A stretch of DNA of 64,000 nucleotides from Poa pratensis (Eukaryota > Streptophyta > Magnoliopsida > Poales > Poaceae): positions 24,560,461 through 24,624,460 of the forward strand of contig CAMZMU010000027.1 in NCBI GenBank assembly GCA_947311845.1. The letters are read 5' to 3'. The notes beneath the pieces were generated by a model that had not been told where the DNA came from, ran no database searches, and was given only the letters and a program-made list of their open reading frames with translations. The position numbers and the translations under genes are program-made. This document shows, in pieces, positions 23,036-35,980 of this stretch (position 1 is the first letter of the stretch; each line of letters opens with the position of its first letter).

Positions 23036-26000
23036 TCATCTTGTGTTGCCCTGCTGTTTCTTAGCCAATGCGAGGACTTTTGCCAAGTTTGATTTGGCGG
23101 CATCAAGCAAGTCATCAGATTTTACGGCCTTCTCGAAGCAGCCTATAGCGTCCTCCAAGCGGCCCTCCGCGACAAATACGAGCCCCAGGTTGTTGTTGGC
23201 GGGTGCATATCCTGGACAAATTTCCAAAGACCTTGATAACATATTTCTTGCGAGTTCATACATCCTGTGCTGCCGGTAAAGAATTCCAAGATTAGAGAGG
23301 ATTGCGTGTGACTGCTGGCTTGATGATAGCACTAGCGCCCGTTTGTATACAGTTTCAGAGGACGGATCGTCCGATAACTGCAATGCGATACCTGGGTAAA
23401 CAACCATGTTAAGGTGCACAGGCATTAGTCATGGAGTTTAATTACAGAAAAATTATTTGGGAACTCCAGTAGATCGATGGTGTAGTGGTTAAGCTCCTTT
23501 TATCACAGAAACAACTTTGAACACTGCTCAACTAATATACTCCCTCCGATCCATATTAGTGGGCATAGCTTTGTCTAAATTCATATGTATCTAGTTAAGT
23601 ATTTAGACTAGATACATGTGTATCTAGACAAAGTTGTGCCCACTAATATGGATCGGAGGTAGTAGATAAATTGGTAAAACGAGAAGATTGCTGGAACTTG
23701 GACCAGGTATATTAACAAGAAAACTCTAGGTGGCTCATTTAAGCTATATGACACATCCTTGACATACACAAAAATAATCCGCATTCTGCTGGCTTGTTTA
23801 CTCGAGATACATGACGAAACTGAGCTCGAAACTTACCAAGATTAGACCAAGCATAACTGCAATCTGGAGAGCGAGCTATTGCAGCTTTGAGATAATTTAC
23901 AGATCGTCTAAACTGAGTTGTACAAATATTATACAAACCCAGTTGATGCCATTGAACAGCATCATCTGGATCCTCTTGGATTGCCTGCAAATAAGATGTC
24001 AAATAAGAATACATGTTCCACTGATTTCCAGTGCCCCTATTTTGCACCTGTCAGTTCAGGTTGAAGTGAATGGGTGTATTTGGGTGATAGTTTGCAAACA
24101 TTACCTGCTTTAGCGTATAAAAAGCTCGCTCTTCTGCCTCATTTAGAATGGCCTGTTCTCCATCATAAGCAGCTGGAATTTCATGTTGCGCCCTGTGAGC
24201 CATTGCCAACCCTGCCCATGCGATTGGGGCATCAACTGCTGACGGATCTCCTTCTTTTAGAACCGTTGCCATCTCATTTGCAGCCCAGAGAAGCTGATCA
24301 TCAGAACATTGCGACCTTACAGCATCTCGGATACGATGAACTGCAATAGCATACCGACCAGGCATATGATTGGGTTCAAATTTTGCTGCCTGAAAAGCAT
24401 AAAAACAAATTATGTCATCTTTACTTTGTCCCATTTACCAAGCCATCTGCAACTTTGTCAAATGCAACATTGGGACAATCTAGTACCAGAACAAACAGGA
24501 AGTACTCCACGGGTATTGAATAGCTTCAGTGATTGTAATTTGGCAATGGTGGGGCTGGACGAAAACTGGCTTGTTGACAAGAGCTTTTGGCGCTGACTAT
24601 TGTAGAGAGTTGATTTTTGGAGGCCGAGCTACATGGTGGCCTTTTTTTTAAATTTGAAATCGACATTTAAATGTTTCCAAAAATCGCAAAAAAAATCCCG
24701 GGTGTAGATATTGTCGAGATCTACAATCATGCAAAATTTCAACTCCAAATTCGTTATATTTTGGTCTGTACAAAAAAGACAAATCAGTGAAGATTTCAAA
24801 ATTTTGAAACTGTGTATTGTTCACCACCCAGATCCACCCATTTGTCTTTTTAGTGCAGCCTAAAATACAACGAATTTGGAGTTGAAAATTTGCACGATTG
24901 AAGATCTCAACAATATCCACATCCACGATTTTTTTTCGCGATTTTTGGAAACTTTAAAATGTCGATTTCGAATTTTTGAAAAAACGGCCACCATGTAGCC
25001 CGGGCTCCAAAATAGGTTTTCGAGATTTCACCTAAGTTTCTAGACCACAAACTCACAGTAGTAACATGCAGTCAGGATCCAAGGTTTAAGCCCGATAAAA
25101 CCAGCCAGAGGCTCTGAGCCTGGTCTTGTTTGATGTATTAAACAGGGCAAGCACCAAGAATCTAGCTAATAAATCTAATATAACAAGCGGACAACACCAT
25201 ATCTCCTCTTGACAGCAGCAGTAAGTTTATATTGCCCGTTTTGCCAAACAATTTTGGATGAATCACATTAGTGTACTTAGTAATGGCCTTTCTACACAAA
25301 GATTGTTCAATAGCTAGAATATATAGTATCGAACAGAGAAATTAGGTAGACATTTTTAGCATTATAACATCATACGAACATATAGAAAACAATACTCCCT
25401 CCGATCCATATTAGTGGGCACAACTTTGTCTAGATACACATGTATCTAGTCTAAATACTTAACTAGATACATATGAATTTAGACAAAGCTATGCCCACTA
25501 ATATGGATCGGAGGGAGTACTAAACTGTTTGCATTTTAATCTGTGAACTAATGAATCCACAGAGGTTGGTCAGGTCAGTCATGACTTATCAGAAGGATTG
25601 GTATTGTGTCAAGTCACTTATAAGAAAAGAGACACAGCAAAGAAAGAATGGTCATTAAACAATTACTAAGAGCTGGAAACAATTGTGTTGCCCTCGGAAT
25701 AAATTCTCCGTGTTGATAAGATATATCATATATGAATGCCGAATGTGCATATATGACAGCTAAGTGAGAAATACTAAATGCCCAAACAATAATGTAAATA
25801 AAAGGAAAATTAACATCCACTGTTACCTGCTCCAAACACCTCTTTGAATTTCTATGTTCACCAACCAAGTGGTATGCATTTGCAAGATTTACCCATACAG
25901 ATGCAGCTTTAGGATCAGACCTAACAGCTGCAAGGAAACACTCTTTTGCAACAACTAAGGCTTCTTTCCGGTGCAGAGACCCTGCACTGACAGTACCAGA

Positions 26001-28079
26001 CTCCCCTGCTAATGAAACAATTATTAGGCAGCAACTAAAGGTAGTATCCACTCACCAAAATACCCCTAAAAGTACTATCCACCTGATGCAGATAAGCTTC
26101 ATACTAAATGGCAACCAGACAGCTTAAGATAAGACATGAAAAGACTAAAGAAGAAAAAGTATGGCAAACAAGTTGCCAGTGTGTGTACCTGCATCCAGAG
26201 ATCCATATTTACATAGAAGGAGACCTCCATAGTTCAACAGAGCAGCTGGGTGGTTTTGATCTTTCAGGACCAGCTCTTGAAAGCATTTTGCAGACAGCTC
26301 TAGATTCCCGCTGGAAATCGATAAAAGATTAACAGTGTGAAGCAAGGAAAAAAATTGAAATGGCATTTCACAATTCACACCTTTGAATATATGCAACACC
26401 AAGATTGGCAAGCGAGTCCAAGTAATCTGGAGCAACAGTCGTGAGAGTAGAAAAAACTGAGATAGCACTCTGGAAATGGTGCACAGTCAGGTAGTATTCT
26501 ATGACATTTCACTTTAGACGCTGCTATGTGATGGATGGAAAGAATTCCAACATGATCAGCATATTAGTACCTGAAGTTGACTACCCCGAAGAAGAACTAA
26601 ACCGAGAATATTCCAAACAGCTGCCTGCCTGGGGTCCAATTCAACTGAACTCTTTAGCTTAACAAGGATTTCATTCAGTTCACCAGTGTCAAGCTCTTCG
26701 TCGAAACTATCACCCATGCTTGCTTGCAAAATACACTGCATGAGAAACATAGCTGCGTCAAGGGGGGAGGGGACTAATTTTTTGCAGCCAAAGTAAGAAC
26801 TGCAAGAAGACATAAATGAAACTCGAACTGTAACTAAGGTAAGTCCCATTTGGTAGGCTGATGAACCTGGGCATGGTGAATCCTCACTGATGAGAGTAAA
26901 TCAGGCCTCCGCACTTCTTGCTCATCTTGTAGCAATATTTCAGATGACTTATCATATGCTAATATTGCCTGGGAGATTTCAGGAACCGATCAAGCTCTAT
27001 GCATATGCTACATAGTTGAAATCTTCAAAGTGAAGGACCATTTACCTTCTGGGGCTGACCAAGCCTTTGGTACATCAAACCCAACATAAAATGGGCATGG
27101 GCATTCTTAGGCATCTTCCGAGCAACATGAACTAAAGCCTGCAAAAGAAAGATTAAGCTCTTAACCACATTTATACTCAGCATATAACCAACTTATAGAT
27201 CAATGCATTGTAATGGCACCGCCGTGGCATATACGATATTAAGTAGTGTCTATTGTCTAAATACAATTTCACCTTTTCTGATATAGTGTGCAAGTTGCAG
27301 ATGGAAGAAATAATTATAAATGGTCATTATCCAGTGGCATCAGGGCCAAGAACTCACAGCTTTCAGGTTGCTAACTTTCTCCTCACGTGAAACAGAAGCC
27401 CCTTGACAATGTTGCTCAGCATCTGTTTACAAAGAATCACAAGTAATCAGTTCAAAACAGCATGAATCTCTTCCACCACTTCACATGTCACTTAGCATGC
27501 CTCACCTTCGCATTCAACAGCATCCGGGTCCTTCGCTGCAATTGCGTTTTTCGTCAACACACCCTCCTCGTTACAACCCCTGCAAGTAAAATCTACGCCT
27601 AAGAACTCAACAGAGAACCGGTAGAATTACCAAGCAAGTGATCAAAAGGTTACATAGTGTTGAACTGAATGCTAATTCTAAGACTGCTAGCTGAAATTTG
27701 AACTTCATTGGGTGAGCGTGTGCAGATAAATCAGCACCCTATGTACAGAGCTCGTGTTTAATTAAGCACAATTCGCCGATGAAGTTCCATGCCATGGCGT
27801 AATCATATCCTCCCACAGATGACCTAACGCCCAGTTCCAGACTATTTGTAGGGCCTAGAAGCACACAGCTAACTGAAGTCCAGCACAGTAAGATCGAATA
27901 ATAACTTCAGAATCCTACCTGGTGGAGGAGTCTACGGCGACCATCGGAACTGCGGCGGCGGCGGCGATGGTGGGGTTGGGTTTGGGGGTTGGCGGGTGGT
28001 CCTCGCCGTCGCTCTCCGGCGGGTCGACGTTGAGATCGGCGAGCATCATCGCCCTCGGCGGCGGCTGGGCCTCCGGCAT
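23036..28079 (-). CDS. Tetratricopeptide-repeat (TPR) protein, 12 exons
   Basis: I read 12 exons with GT/AG borders (high to low): 28079-27919, 27579-27506, 27422-27358, 27138-27046, 26968-26867, 26735-26571, 26469-26381, 26310-26189, 26005-25827, 24389-24105, 23984-23837, 23391-23036. They sum to 1839 nt (612 residues), in frame throughout. The start MPEAQPPPRAMMLADLNVDP leads a Pro/Ala-rich N-terminus. About eight TPR units follow, for example AHAHFMLGLMYQRLGQPQKA, AAVWNILGLVLLRGSQLQ, ASVWVNLANAYHLVGEH, CSYAWSNLGIALQL and APANNNLGLVFVAEGRLEDA. TPR arrays are protein-binding scaffolds. No glycosyltransferase domain is present, so a SPINDLY/OGT-like label would be wrong. It resembles plant TPR proteins often annotated 'protein prenylyltransferase superfamily'. 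Partner and role are unknown. Confidence 0.92.
23540..23662. mobile_element. Stowaway MITE, copy 1, in the last TPR intron
   Basis: This is a 123-bp palindromic element with termini CTCCCTCCGATCC and GGATCGGAGGTAG and flanking TA at 23538-23539 and 23663-23664. It is nearly identical to the element at 25395-25517, but in the opposite orientation. Confidence 0.93.
24614..25013. mobile_element. Foldback (long inverted repeat) element in TPR intron 9
   Basis: The left arm starts TTTTTGGAGGCCGAGCTACA and the right arm ends TGTAGCCCGGGCTCCAAAAT. The inverted similarity extends roughly 180 bp inwards with mismatches, so the whole ~400 bp can fold into one hairpin. It has no coding capacity. A related foldback lies at 46925-47309. 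Class is uncertain (Mutator-like MITE is plausible). Confidence 0.7.
25395..25517. mobile_element. Stowaway MITE, copy 2, in TPR intron 9
   Basis: This is a 123-bp element with perfect CTCCCTCCGATCC / GGATCGGAGGGAG termini and TA duplications at 25393-25394 and 25518-25519. Its reverse complement matches the 23540-23662 copy almost base for base. Confidence 0.94.
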
Positions 28080-28614
28080 CGTCTCCGTCCGGGTCTCCGG
28101 CGAGTGGTGTGGGGGTTTTGTGAGGTCCGGTCTCCGGATGCGCTGCCGGGTATACTAGCGTAGTACAGCAACGAGCTGCCTTTTCTTGCGGGTCGATCGG
28201 AGTGAGGCCGGGTCTGCGCTGGTAGTCGCCGTGGACTGACTGATACTTCACAGCCTGCATCTGTAATGGGCTAATGGCCCGGCCCAAGGCTCAATTACAG
28301 CGCAAATTAGCTTCCAACTTTTTTTTTGAGAACTATTAACTTCCAACTATGCATTTGCAATGGCCTGGTCCAAGGCCCAGTCACAGGCCTACAAAGATAA
28401 GATTCCAGCTGTGATGAAGCCCACGCACTCTAAGGAGGAGAGTACCTAAAATTTTGGTTTCCCTCGAAACAAAACAAAAAAACCTAAAATTTTGGTAAAA
28501 AAACAGTCACGTGGTTTAAAAGACGGTATGACAAAGTGGTCCCACATGTCAGCGTATTCACAAATGAATATGGGTATCCAGTTTTGGATTTGCTGCAAAA
28601 AGGGAAACATTTAT
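28080..28614. other. TPR gene upstream region
   Basis: This stretch holds the 5' UTR and promoter of the minus-strand TPR gene. Two imperfect direct repeats (AATGGGCTAATGGCCCGGCCCAAGG type at 28264 and AATGGCCTGGTCCAAGGCCC at 28359) contain GGCCCA elements, common in promoters of plant housekeeping genes. Beyond about 28430 the sequence is A/T-rich filler up to the retrotransposon block. Confidence 0.45.
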
Positions 28615-28842
28615 GAGTCTCACTCCATCGCCAAACATATATTTCACCGTTATCATAAGATACGTAATGATGTCAAACTAGGTGACATAAAAGTGTTGCA
28701 AAGTACATACAGATCTCAATGTGGGAGATTTGTTGACTAAATTCCTTTTCCACAAGCAGTGCATAGTCGAAGCACCAGGAGGCTAGTGATGTTAGATCAA
28801 AATGCAAACTAGATTATTTGAGCTCTAGTGCAAGTGGGAGAC
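28615..28842 (+). pseudogene. Truncated 3' end of Copia pol preceding the left LTR
   Basis: The 228 bp match 36714-36939, the stretch immediately before the right LTR, almost exactly. They encode the end of Copia pol in broken frame (KIRNDVKLGDIKVLQ, then a shift to VGDLLTKFLFHKQ) and the polypurine tract GTGGGAGA. A 3' internal end in front of what should be a 5' LTR shows that a second copy once lay to the left and shares this LTR. Confidence 0.8.
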
Positions 28843-30536
28843 TGAAGGAAATATGCCCTAGAGAAAAATAATAAATGTATTATTGGTATATTTCATATAT
28901 GTTCATAATTAGTTTTGTTCCATGCTATAACTGTGTCAACCGGAAATGTTGATGCACGTGTGGTATTGTAAACAAACCAGGTCCCTTGTAACCTCTATTT
29001 AACTAGTCCATTGAGATCAACAGATGATCAAACTTTCCTGGTCATGGACATTCATGTCAATTGATAATGGAGTCATATCATTAGATGAATGATGTGATGG
29101 ACACACACCCAATGTATGTATCGCAATGTGATCTAGTCACAATATGCAGCATTGCGATAACATGAAAACATAGTACTAGATCCTTCGACCGTAAGATCGT
29201 ATTTAATCACTATATCTGGAGGCTGCCTTGATTGCATCAAACCTCGCACCTTAAACAGGGTGATAATAAAGGTGTCCCTCCCAGGAATCCGAAGGAATAG
29301 GTTGAGGCGTATGATCAAGAGCGGGATTTGCCGATCCGCATGACGAATAGATACTCTGGGCCCACTCGGTGAGATTACATCAATGAGCTTGCAAGCATGT
29401 GACTAGGTCACGAGGATGTAATATCACGGGAACGAGTAAAGGTAGTTTTGTCGGAAACGAGATAGGTATTGGATACCGGAGATCAAATTTCGGACAAACT
29501 AAGTATTGCCAGGCAAAGGGAGTGGGACTCGACGTTTAAGGTTCAAGCGACAAAGATATTCGAGGACGCACACGTGTTATCATGGGTTTCCAGATCCCGC
29601 TGTTAGTCATTTATCGAAGACGAGTCTCGATCATGTCTGGAGTGATCCCGAACCGTAGGGTGGCACACTTAAGGGTTGGCGACGTTTAAATTAGATTGGA
29701 CACCAAAGAGAAAATAGAGAAGAGCACCGGAATCATTCCGGGACATATCCGATGGAGTTCGGAGGGCAGCAAAAGTTATTTCGGAGGTCGAATAAATTAA
29801 ATAATATGCATTTAATATTAATTAATATAATTAATGATTAAATATATTTTATTTTGATTTAATTCGAATTTAAAATGCCAGCCCACCTAAATGGGCCTTG
29901 ACCAAAGGGAAAAGGCCCATGGGGGGAAGTTCCCCCCTTTGGGGAGGCGCACCAAGGAGGCTGGCCGGGTGGGCCACATGGGGCCCACCTAGGCCGGCGC
30001 ACCTCTTGGTGGTGCGGCTGGTGTGGGAATAGTCCCACACCGCCAAGCCACCAAGTAAGGCAGCCTCCCTCCACCTATATATTGGGGTGCCCCCTTGCCT
30101 TGAAAATTACCCAGAAATTATCTCTCTCCCATCCGTTTAGACGTGACTCCGCAATTGGAGCTGCGCACGGGTTGAGGTTTTCTCCACCATACGCACTTCG
30201 CCGTGCTATCGGTTCTACGGTCCAAGTCTTCTGCTTCCGCTGCTTTGCTAGACCATTGCCCGAGAGTCGTCGTCTACACCGTACGTGTGTAGAGCTACAA
30301 GGTGCAACACTTGGGGCACTTGTCGCGAGGATCATCGCGACCTTGAGGTCGGCGCTGCCATCGTCTTCATCACGTGTCGTCATCGAAACAGATCCTTTTT
30401 TATCGTCGACGCGTACGGTCTACAAGGGTATGTACACCGTTTCCTCCGTTACTTTATATCTGCATAGTAATAGATTCTGGCTATTTAGGTTATCGTTGTT
30501 AGGAATTTTTTTGTTTTCTGCACACGATCCCCTTCA
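28843..30536 (+). repeat. Left LTR of the Copia element
   Basis: The LTR runs from TGAAGGAAATATGCCC to CACGATCCCCTTCA (TG...CA). A TATA-like CTATATATTGGGG at about 30075, followed by a transcribed leader, lies in the 3' third. It is uninterrupted, unlike the right LTR. Confidence 0.88.
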
Positions 30537-30537
30537 G

Positions 30538-30550
30538 TGGTATCAGAGCC
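30538..30550 (+). promoter_or_regulatory. Primer-binding site (tRNA-iMet)
   Basis: TGGTATCAGAGCC follows the LTR end after one base. It is complementary to the 3' end of initiator tRNA-Met, the usual primer of plant Copia elements. Confidence 0.92.
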
Positions 30551-31453
30551 GATCTATGCGTAGATATAGTTGTACGGTTTTAGAACTCATGTTGAATATG
30601 AGGGCATCGTTCTTATAGTTGCTACCCTCTAGCGTGCACTTGTATCCGCATGCGGCATTGTGTTGATGAAGCGGCCCGAACCGACTTTACGCGTACGCTT
30701 ACGCGAGACTGGTTCCACAACTGACATATGGCTTGCTCCATATATGTGGCTGGCGGGTGTTTGTCTCTGTCGCAATAGTTGGCTTTACATTTTCAATGGA
30801 ATGCCCGCAAGGGATATAAAAATAGTCAATTATTTGATTGTTGTTGTGGTTGTAGGTTCGTAGGTAAGAAGCGGTTCTATTTACGAAAGCCCCTAAGCCA
30901 CGTAAAATATGCAAACGATAAAGTAGAAAGCGTCTAACTTTATTTTGCAGGGGCAATGTGATATGGTCAAGGTAAGTTTAGTAAATTGTTTATAAACTGT
31001 GGGCGCAAAGGAGACCATTGGCGCAAGGACCATATCATGTCGCATTACATTTTGATGTTATGTTATTGTGTGCATCTTATGTTGTGTATATATATGTTTA
31101 TATATTAGTTACACGGCGGTAGTTATATAAGATGATCCCTCCAAAATTCCAATATTAGTGTTCTCCCTTTAGCGTGCACCGCCAAGAAAGTTGTACGTTA
31201 TGAGGCAGGCCGTGACGATCGGGTGTCAGACATATCGTCGTTCGCATACAGTGGGTGTAAGCCATGTTGCACACGCGAATACGCTAAAGGTTATTATGGC
31301 GAGCCTAGCATGTACAGACATGGCCTCGGGACACAGTGACCAAAAGGTTAAGCATGAGTCGCATAAGGTGATGTGATTGACATGTCGATGTCTACCTTTG
31401 AAGCTATGCTATCGGCCGTGACGATCGGGGATAGTGTATCGGATTAGGATCAT

Positions 31454-33052
31454 TGATGACGTGAAACACACGTTCGTTGGGAGACCCCAAGAGGGAGGTA
31501 TGATGTAGTCAGCAGCAAGTTTTCTCTCAGAAAGAAACCAAGGTTATCGAACCAGTAAGAGCAGCAACTCTTCAGAAGGTTGTCAACGGCGCTAGAAAAA
31601 TAGCTGTCGCAGGGAGTCTGGACTGTTGACGTGGAATCTGCACACAACACAATCAAACTACTTTGCCCCAACGAAACAGTGAGGTTGTCAATCTCACTGG
31701 CTTGCTGAAAACAAAGGATTAAACGTATGGTGTGGAAAATGAGTATTAAATTGCAGAGAATGAAAAAGGAACAGTTTGCAGTTTGTGGTTGTTTAATCAG
31801 TGTAAAAGAATGGACCGGGGTCCACAGTTCACTAGTGGTGTCTCTCCATAAAAGATAACTAACATGTTGGGTGAACAAATTACAGCTGGGCAATTGACGA
31901 ATAGTGAGCGCATGACAGTGCATATACATGACATGTTGACTACTATGATATTTAATTGGGCATTACGACATAATACATAGACCGTTATCCAACAGCATCT
32001 ATGACTAATAATCCACCGCCGGGTTGTCATCCGAGTCCCCCGTTGGTATTAAGTTGCAAGCAACGGATAATTGCATTAAGTAAAGTGCGTAATGTAAACA
32101 AACACATATGCCCGTGGACATAGCATCATTAGGTTATCCCTAGTGGCAACAGCACATCCACAACCTTAGAACTTTCTGTCACTGTCCCAGGTTAAACGGA
32201 GACATGAACCCACTATCTAGCATAAATACTCTCTCTTGTAGTTACAAGCATCTACTTGGCCAAAGCATCTACGAGTAATGGAAAGCATGCAAGATCTTAA
32301 ATAACATATGAGATAGATTGATAATCAACTTGACATAATATTCAATATTCATCGGATCCCAGCAAACACAACATGTAGCATTACAATAATATGATCTTGA
32401 TCATGTAGGGCAGCTAACAAGATCTAAACATGATGACACAAAGTGGAGAGACAACCATCTAGCTACTGCTATGGATCCGTAGTCCAAGGATGAACTACTC
32501 ACGCATCACTCCGGAGGCAGGCATGGCGATGTAGAAGCCTCCGGTGACGATTCCCCTCTCCGGCAGGGTGCCGGGAAGAGGTTCTGAACCCTCCCGAGCT
32601 AGGGTTGACGGCGGCGGCGTCTCTGGATCTTTTCGTGGATATTTGCTCAGGTACTTAGGGTTTTTGCGTCGGGGGGAATAAGTAGGCGAAAGGGCGGCGG
32701 CTGCGGACCCCCGAGGGGCCCACACCACCCCAGGGCGCGGCAGAAGGGGGGCCCGCGCCCTGGGTGCGTGTGGCCTCCTGGTGGCCCTCCTCTGCTGCTC
32801 CTTCGATTCGTCAGGCGTGTTCTGGAAAAATAGGCACCCCCGTGTAGTTTCGTCCAATTCCGAGAATATTTCCAGACTAGCTTTTCTGGAATACAAAAAC
32901 AGCAGAAAACAGGAACTGGCACTTCGGCATCTTGTTAATAGGTTAGTCCCAAAAAATGTATAAAGTGATATAAAGTAGATGCAAAACATGTATCAATTGG
33001 TATAAAACAAGCATGGAACATCAAAAATTATAGATACGTTTGAGACATATCA
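31454..33052 (-). repeat. Solo LTR (Athila/Sabrina-like Gypsy) inside the Copia internal region
   Basis: On the minus strand it starts TGATATGTCTCAAACGTATC and ends GTGTTTCACGTCATCA, about 1599 bp. No primer site or internal region accompanies it. Flanking bases ATCAT (31449-31453) and ATCGT (33053-33057) fit a 5-bp target duplication with one change. This is the expected product of recombination between the two LTRs of a full element. Confidence 0.72.
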
Positions 33053-35837
33053 ATCGTGTAATCACTAAAACGAAGCGAGGGATGTTCGTTTTGAGTGGGA
33101 GTTCTTATAGTTTTATATAGATAAACATGAACTCATATTATGAATATAGTCTTTATGTTTTGGAAAAACCTTTGTAGATAATAACCTGTTCGATAGACCA
33201 TTTAAACTGAGGCGCATTCCTGCGATTGAGAAACTTAAAAGGTGGGTTCAAACTTCATAGTTTTATACCGTACCTTGAGGATACTCCTTGGTTCAAACCT
33301 TATACCGTACCTTGAGGATACTCCTTTATACCGTACCTTGAGGATACTCCTTGATACAAAATCCGATAGGAGATAAACCCAGAGATTCTGCTAACGAAAG
33401 GATAATTTGGATTATCAAGTTTTGTGCGGATAATTCCATCATAGTCCAGTATGCCATGATCTCTGCCATAGAGAATGAACTGTGGGTGCATGTTGACAGA
33501 TCGCGGACATTTGGAATTGTCGCTGAGCTTGATGCTCTGTATGCACCGTAAATCAGGTTTTCTTCTCGACCAAAATGGAAGAGACCACTTGCATTAAAGG
33601 GAGCTCGTGGCAGTCAATTTTTTGATGACGTATGAATGCCTCGCTCAGCTCGATTACTGGATGACAAATAGTTTTGCTTATGATGGGGTGAGGCGATAGC
33701 TGCCCACCCCAGATGCAAATAGTTTGTCATAGACTATGTCATGCAAGAGGAATCGATCACCTTCATGAATTCTTGATTACATTGAAGAATCAAGAAGATG
33801 AAATAGATCGCCGGAAAGTCATCAATAATGATGGTGTATATATGATATATGCGTTATGAATGTTTTACCTAAACAAGTACTCGCTGCAGTGACTAAGTTT
33901 TGATACTGGTCATGTTTTATGAAACGAGATTTTCTGCTCGAGTAGCTTGGAAGGATGAGGAGACAATATGTGCTGATAATGGCACGCAATATGTTGTGAT
34001 GGTCATAGACACTCTCTCTCTGCATCTACCGTTTGGATTACTTTGGATTTGAACAAATTCCTTTTTATCGCTTGTTAGCATGATCGTTATAAGTGTGTCT
34101 TGCCTCTAGCGAGACAATCATTCATATATGTTAGTGACAAAATTGTTGTCCTACATTTATGAGTGATGTCTTTAATGATCATACACTGATTATGAATGGA
34201 GTGTTCTTATATGAATCTAGATGGTAGTAGCTCCCACATTTATAACAATAATGCCAAAGGATACAAACTTAATAATGACACCACATTCTTGTGTCACTAA
34301 CTTTTTAAGTCATGTCAATGTTATATGCATGAAGAAGCTCCATACAGATGGATCTCCGAGTCCTTAGATATTGATCTTTTGACACTTGCAAGATAACTAC
34401 GAAACTTGTTGAGAATCATGCATATTGATGTGTGTGGATCAATGAAGTACTTTAGCGCATAGTGGAAATCTTTATTTCGTAAACTTGGCGAATGTTCTGA
34501 GTAGATATATGGATATCCACTTAGGAAACGCTGGTCCGGAAAGTTTGATCAAGTTCAAACAAGTTCGGAGTGAAGTAGGAAAATAAACTTAACAAGAAAA
34601 ACAATTTCCTACGATACTGATCAAGGAAACAAAGTTTTGAGTTATAAGTTTGGCATATCATTAGAAGACTTGTGAGAAGAGTTTCACAAATTACGTCTCA
34701 TGGAACACCATAGTGTTATGGTGTGTTTGGACGTCGTAATCACACTCTATTGGATAGTGTGTGGTCAATAAAATCTCTTATCAAATTATTGTGATCATTG
34801 AGCCATATGGTAGAAGCAAAACATCCACTTTAGATAATAGGGAAACCATCTAAAATCCGTGGAAGCAATGCCATATGAGTGATGGCATGGCTTTTAGTCT
34901 AGATTGTCGTTTCGGTATTTTAGTATTTTGATATGCTCAAACCTAAAAGCGGATAAATTCATATTTGTAGTGTATCTATGAAATCAGTTGGATACATTTA
35001 TCACGACAAAGGCAAATTTGTTGCTGGATCGTACCTTGCTCAAGAAATAGTTTCTTGTCAAGGGTATAAGTGGGAAAGAAAGTAGAGCAAGATGGAGTTA
35101 ATGAACTCTCTCTCCGGACTTCGAGTGGCGCAACGGAAACTGTTCTGGTATCGTTCTCCAGAACTGGAAGGAAGCTTATGATAAAGATCATGATGCTCTA
35201 AGCTCATACTAAAGATCGTAGGTATACGAGAATGTGTTCCGCACTATGTGGTACGACAATCTTGTTATGAACGTCATGTTAATGGAACATGAAAAACCTA
35301 CGAACTACAAAGAAGCGATGGTGGACCTAAGTCCGAAAATTGGCTATGAGCCATATATATAATCCAAGATAAAATCCATGTACAATTACCAAGTACTGAC
35401 TTGGGTAGATCTTCTTGATGCCCTACAGGCCGTTAAGAGAAAATGGAATTTTATGAGAAAGTAGACACTAATAAGGGTCAATTTGGCGCAAAACGGTTTC
35501 GACAGAGATTCAAACAGTTGACCACAACGAGATTTTGTCTCACGTGGCGAAGCCTAAGTCTATTTAGGATTGCTTTAGCAATTACTACAATTTCAAATTG
35601 AGAAATTGATAGATGGATAAAGAAGCCATGTTTTTTAATGGTAACATTAAGAAAGAGTTGTAATCAATGAGATGGTTTGGTGATCCTAAGGATGCTAGAC
35701 ACGTATGCAAACTTCAGCTGTTCATTCATGGGCTGAAGTAAGCATATCGGAGCTGGAATCTTCAATTTGATAAAGTGATCAAAGGATTTTGGAGTCCAAA
35801 ATAGTTGAAGAAACCTGCATTTACAAAGAAGTGAGTG

Positions 35838-35980
35838 GAACCTAAGTAGCTTTTCTTGATCTTATATGTAAATGACATATTTGAGTGGGAGCTAAAAGAA
35901 ATTCCCTGGTCTTATATGTGGAAGGCATATTTGAGTGGGAGCTAGGTGTCATTCGTAGTTTTATATGTGATGACATATTA
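35838..35980 (+). repeat. Decayed triplication around the Copia RT catalytic box
   Basis: A segment of about 60 bp containing TCTTATATG...GACATATTTGAGTGGGAGC occurs two full times and a third partial time in succession. It covers the motif that encodes the YVDD-like box. Confidence 0.55.

Noticed and set aside
28290..28345. Possible SINE tail at the T-run near 28320
   Set aside because: No A/B box on either side; only a short homopolymer near the TPR promoter.
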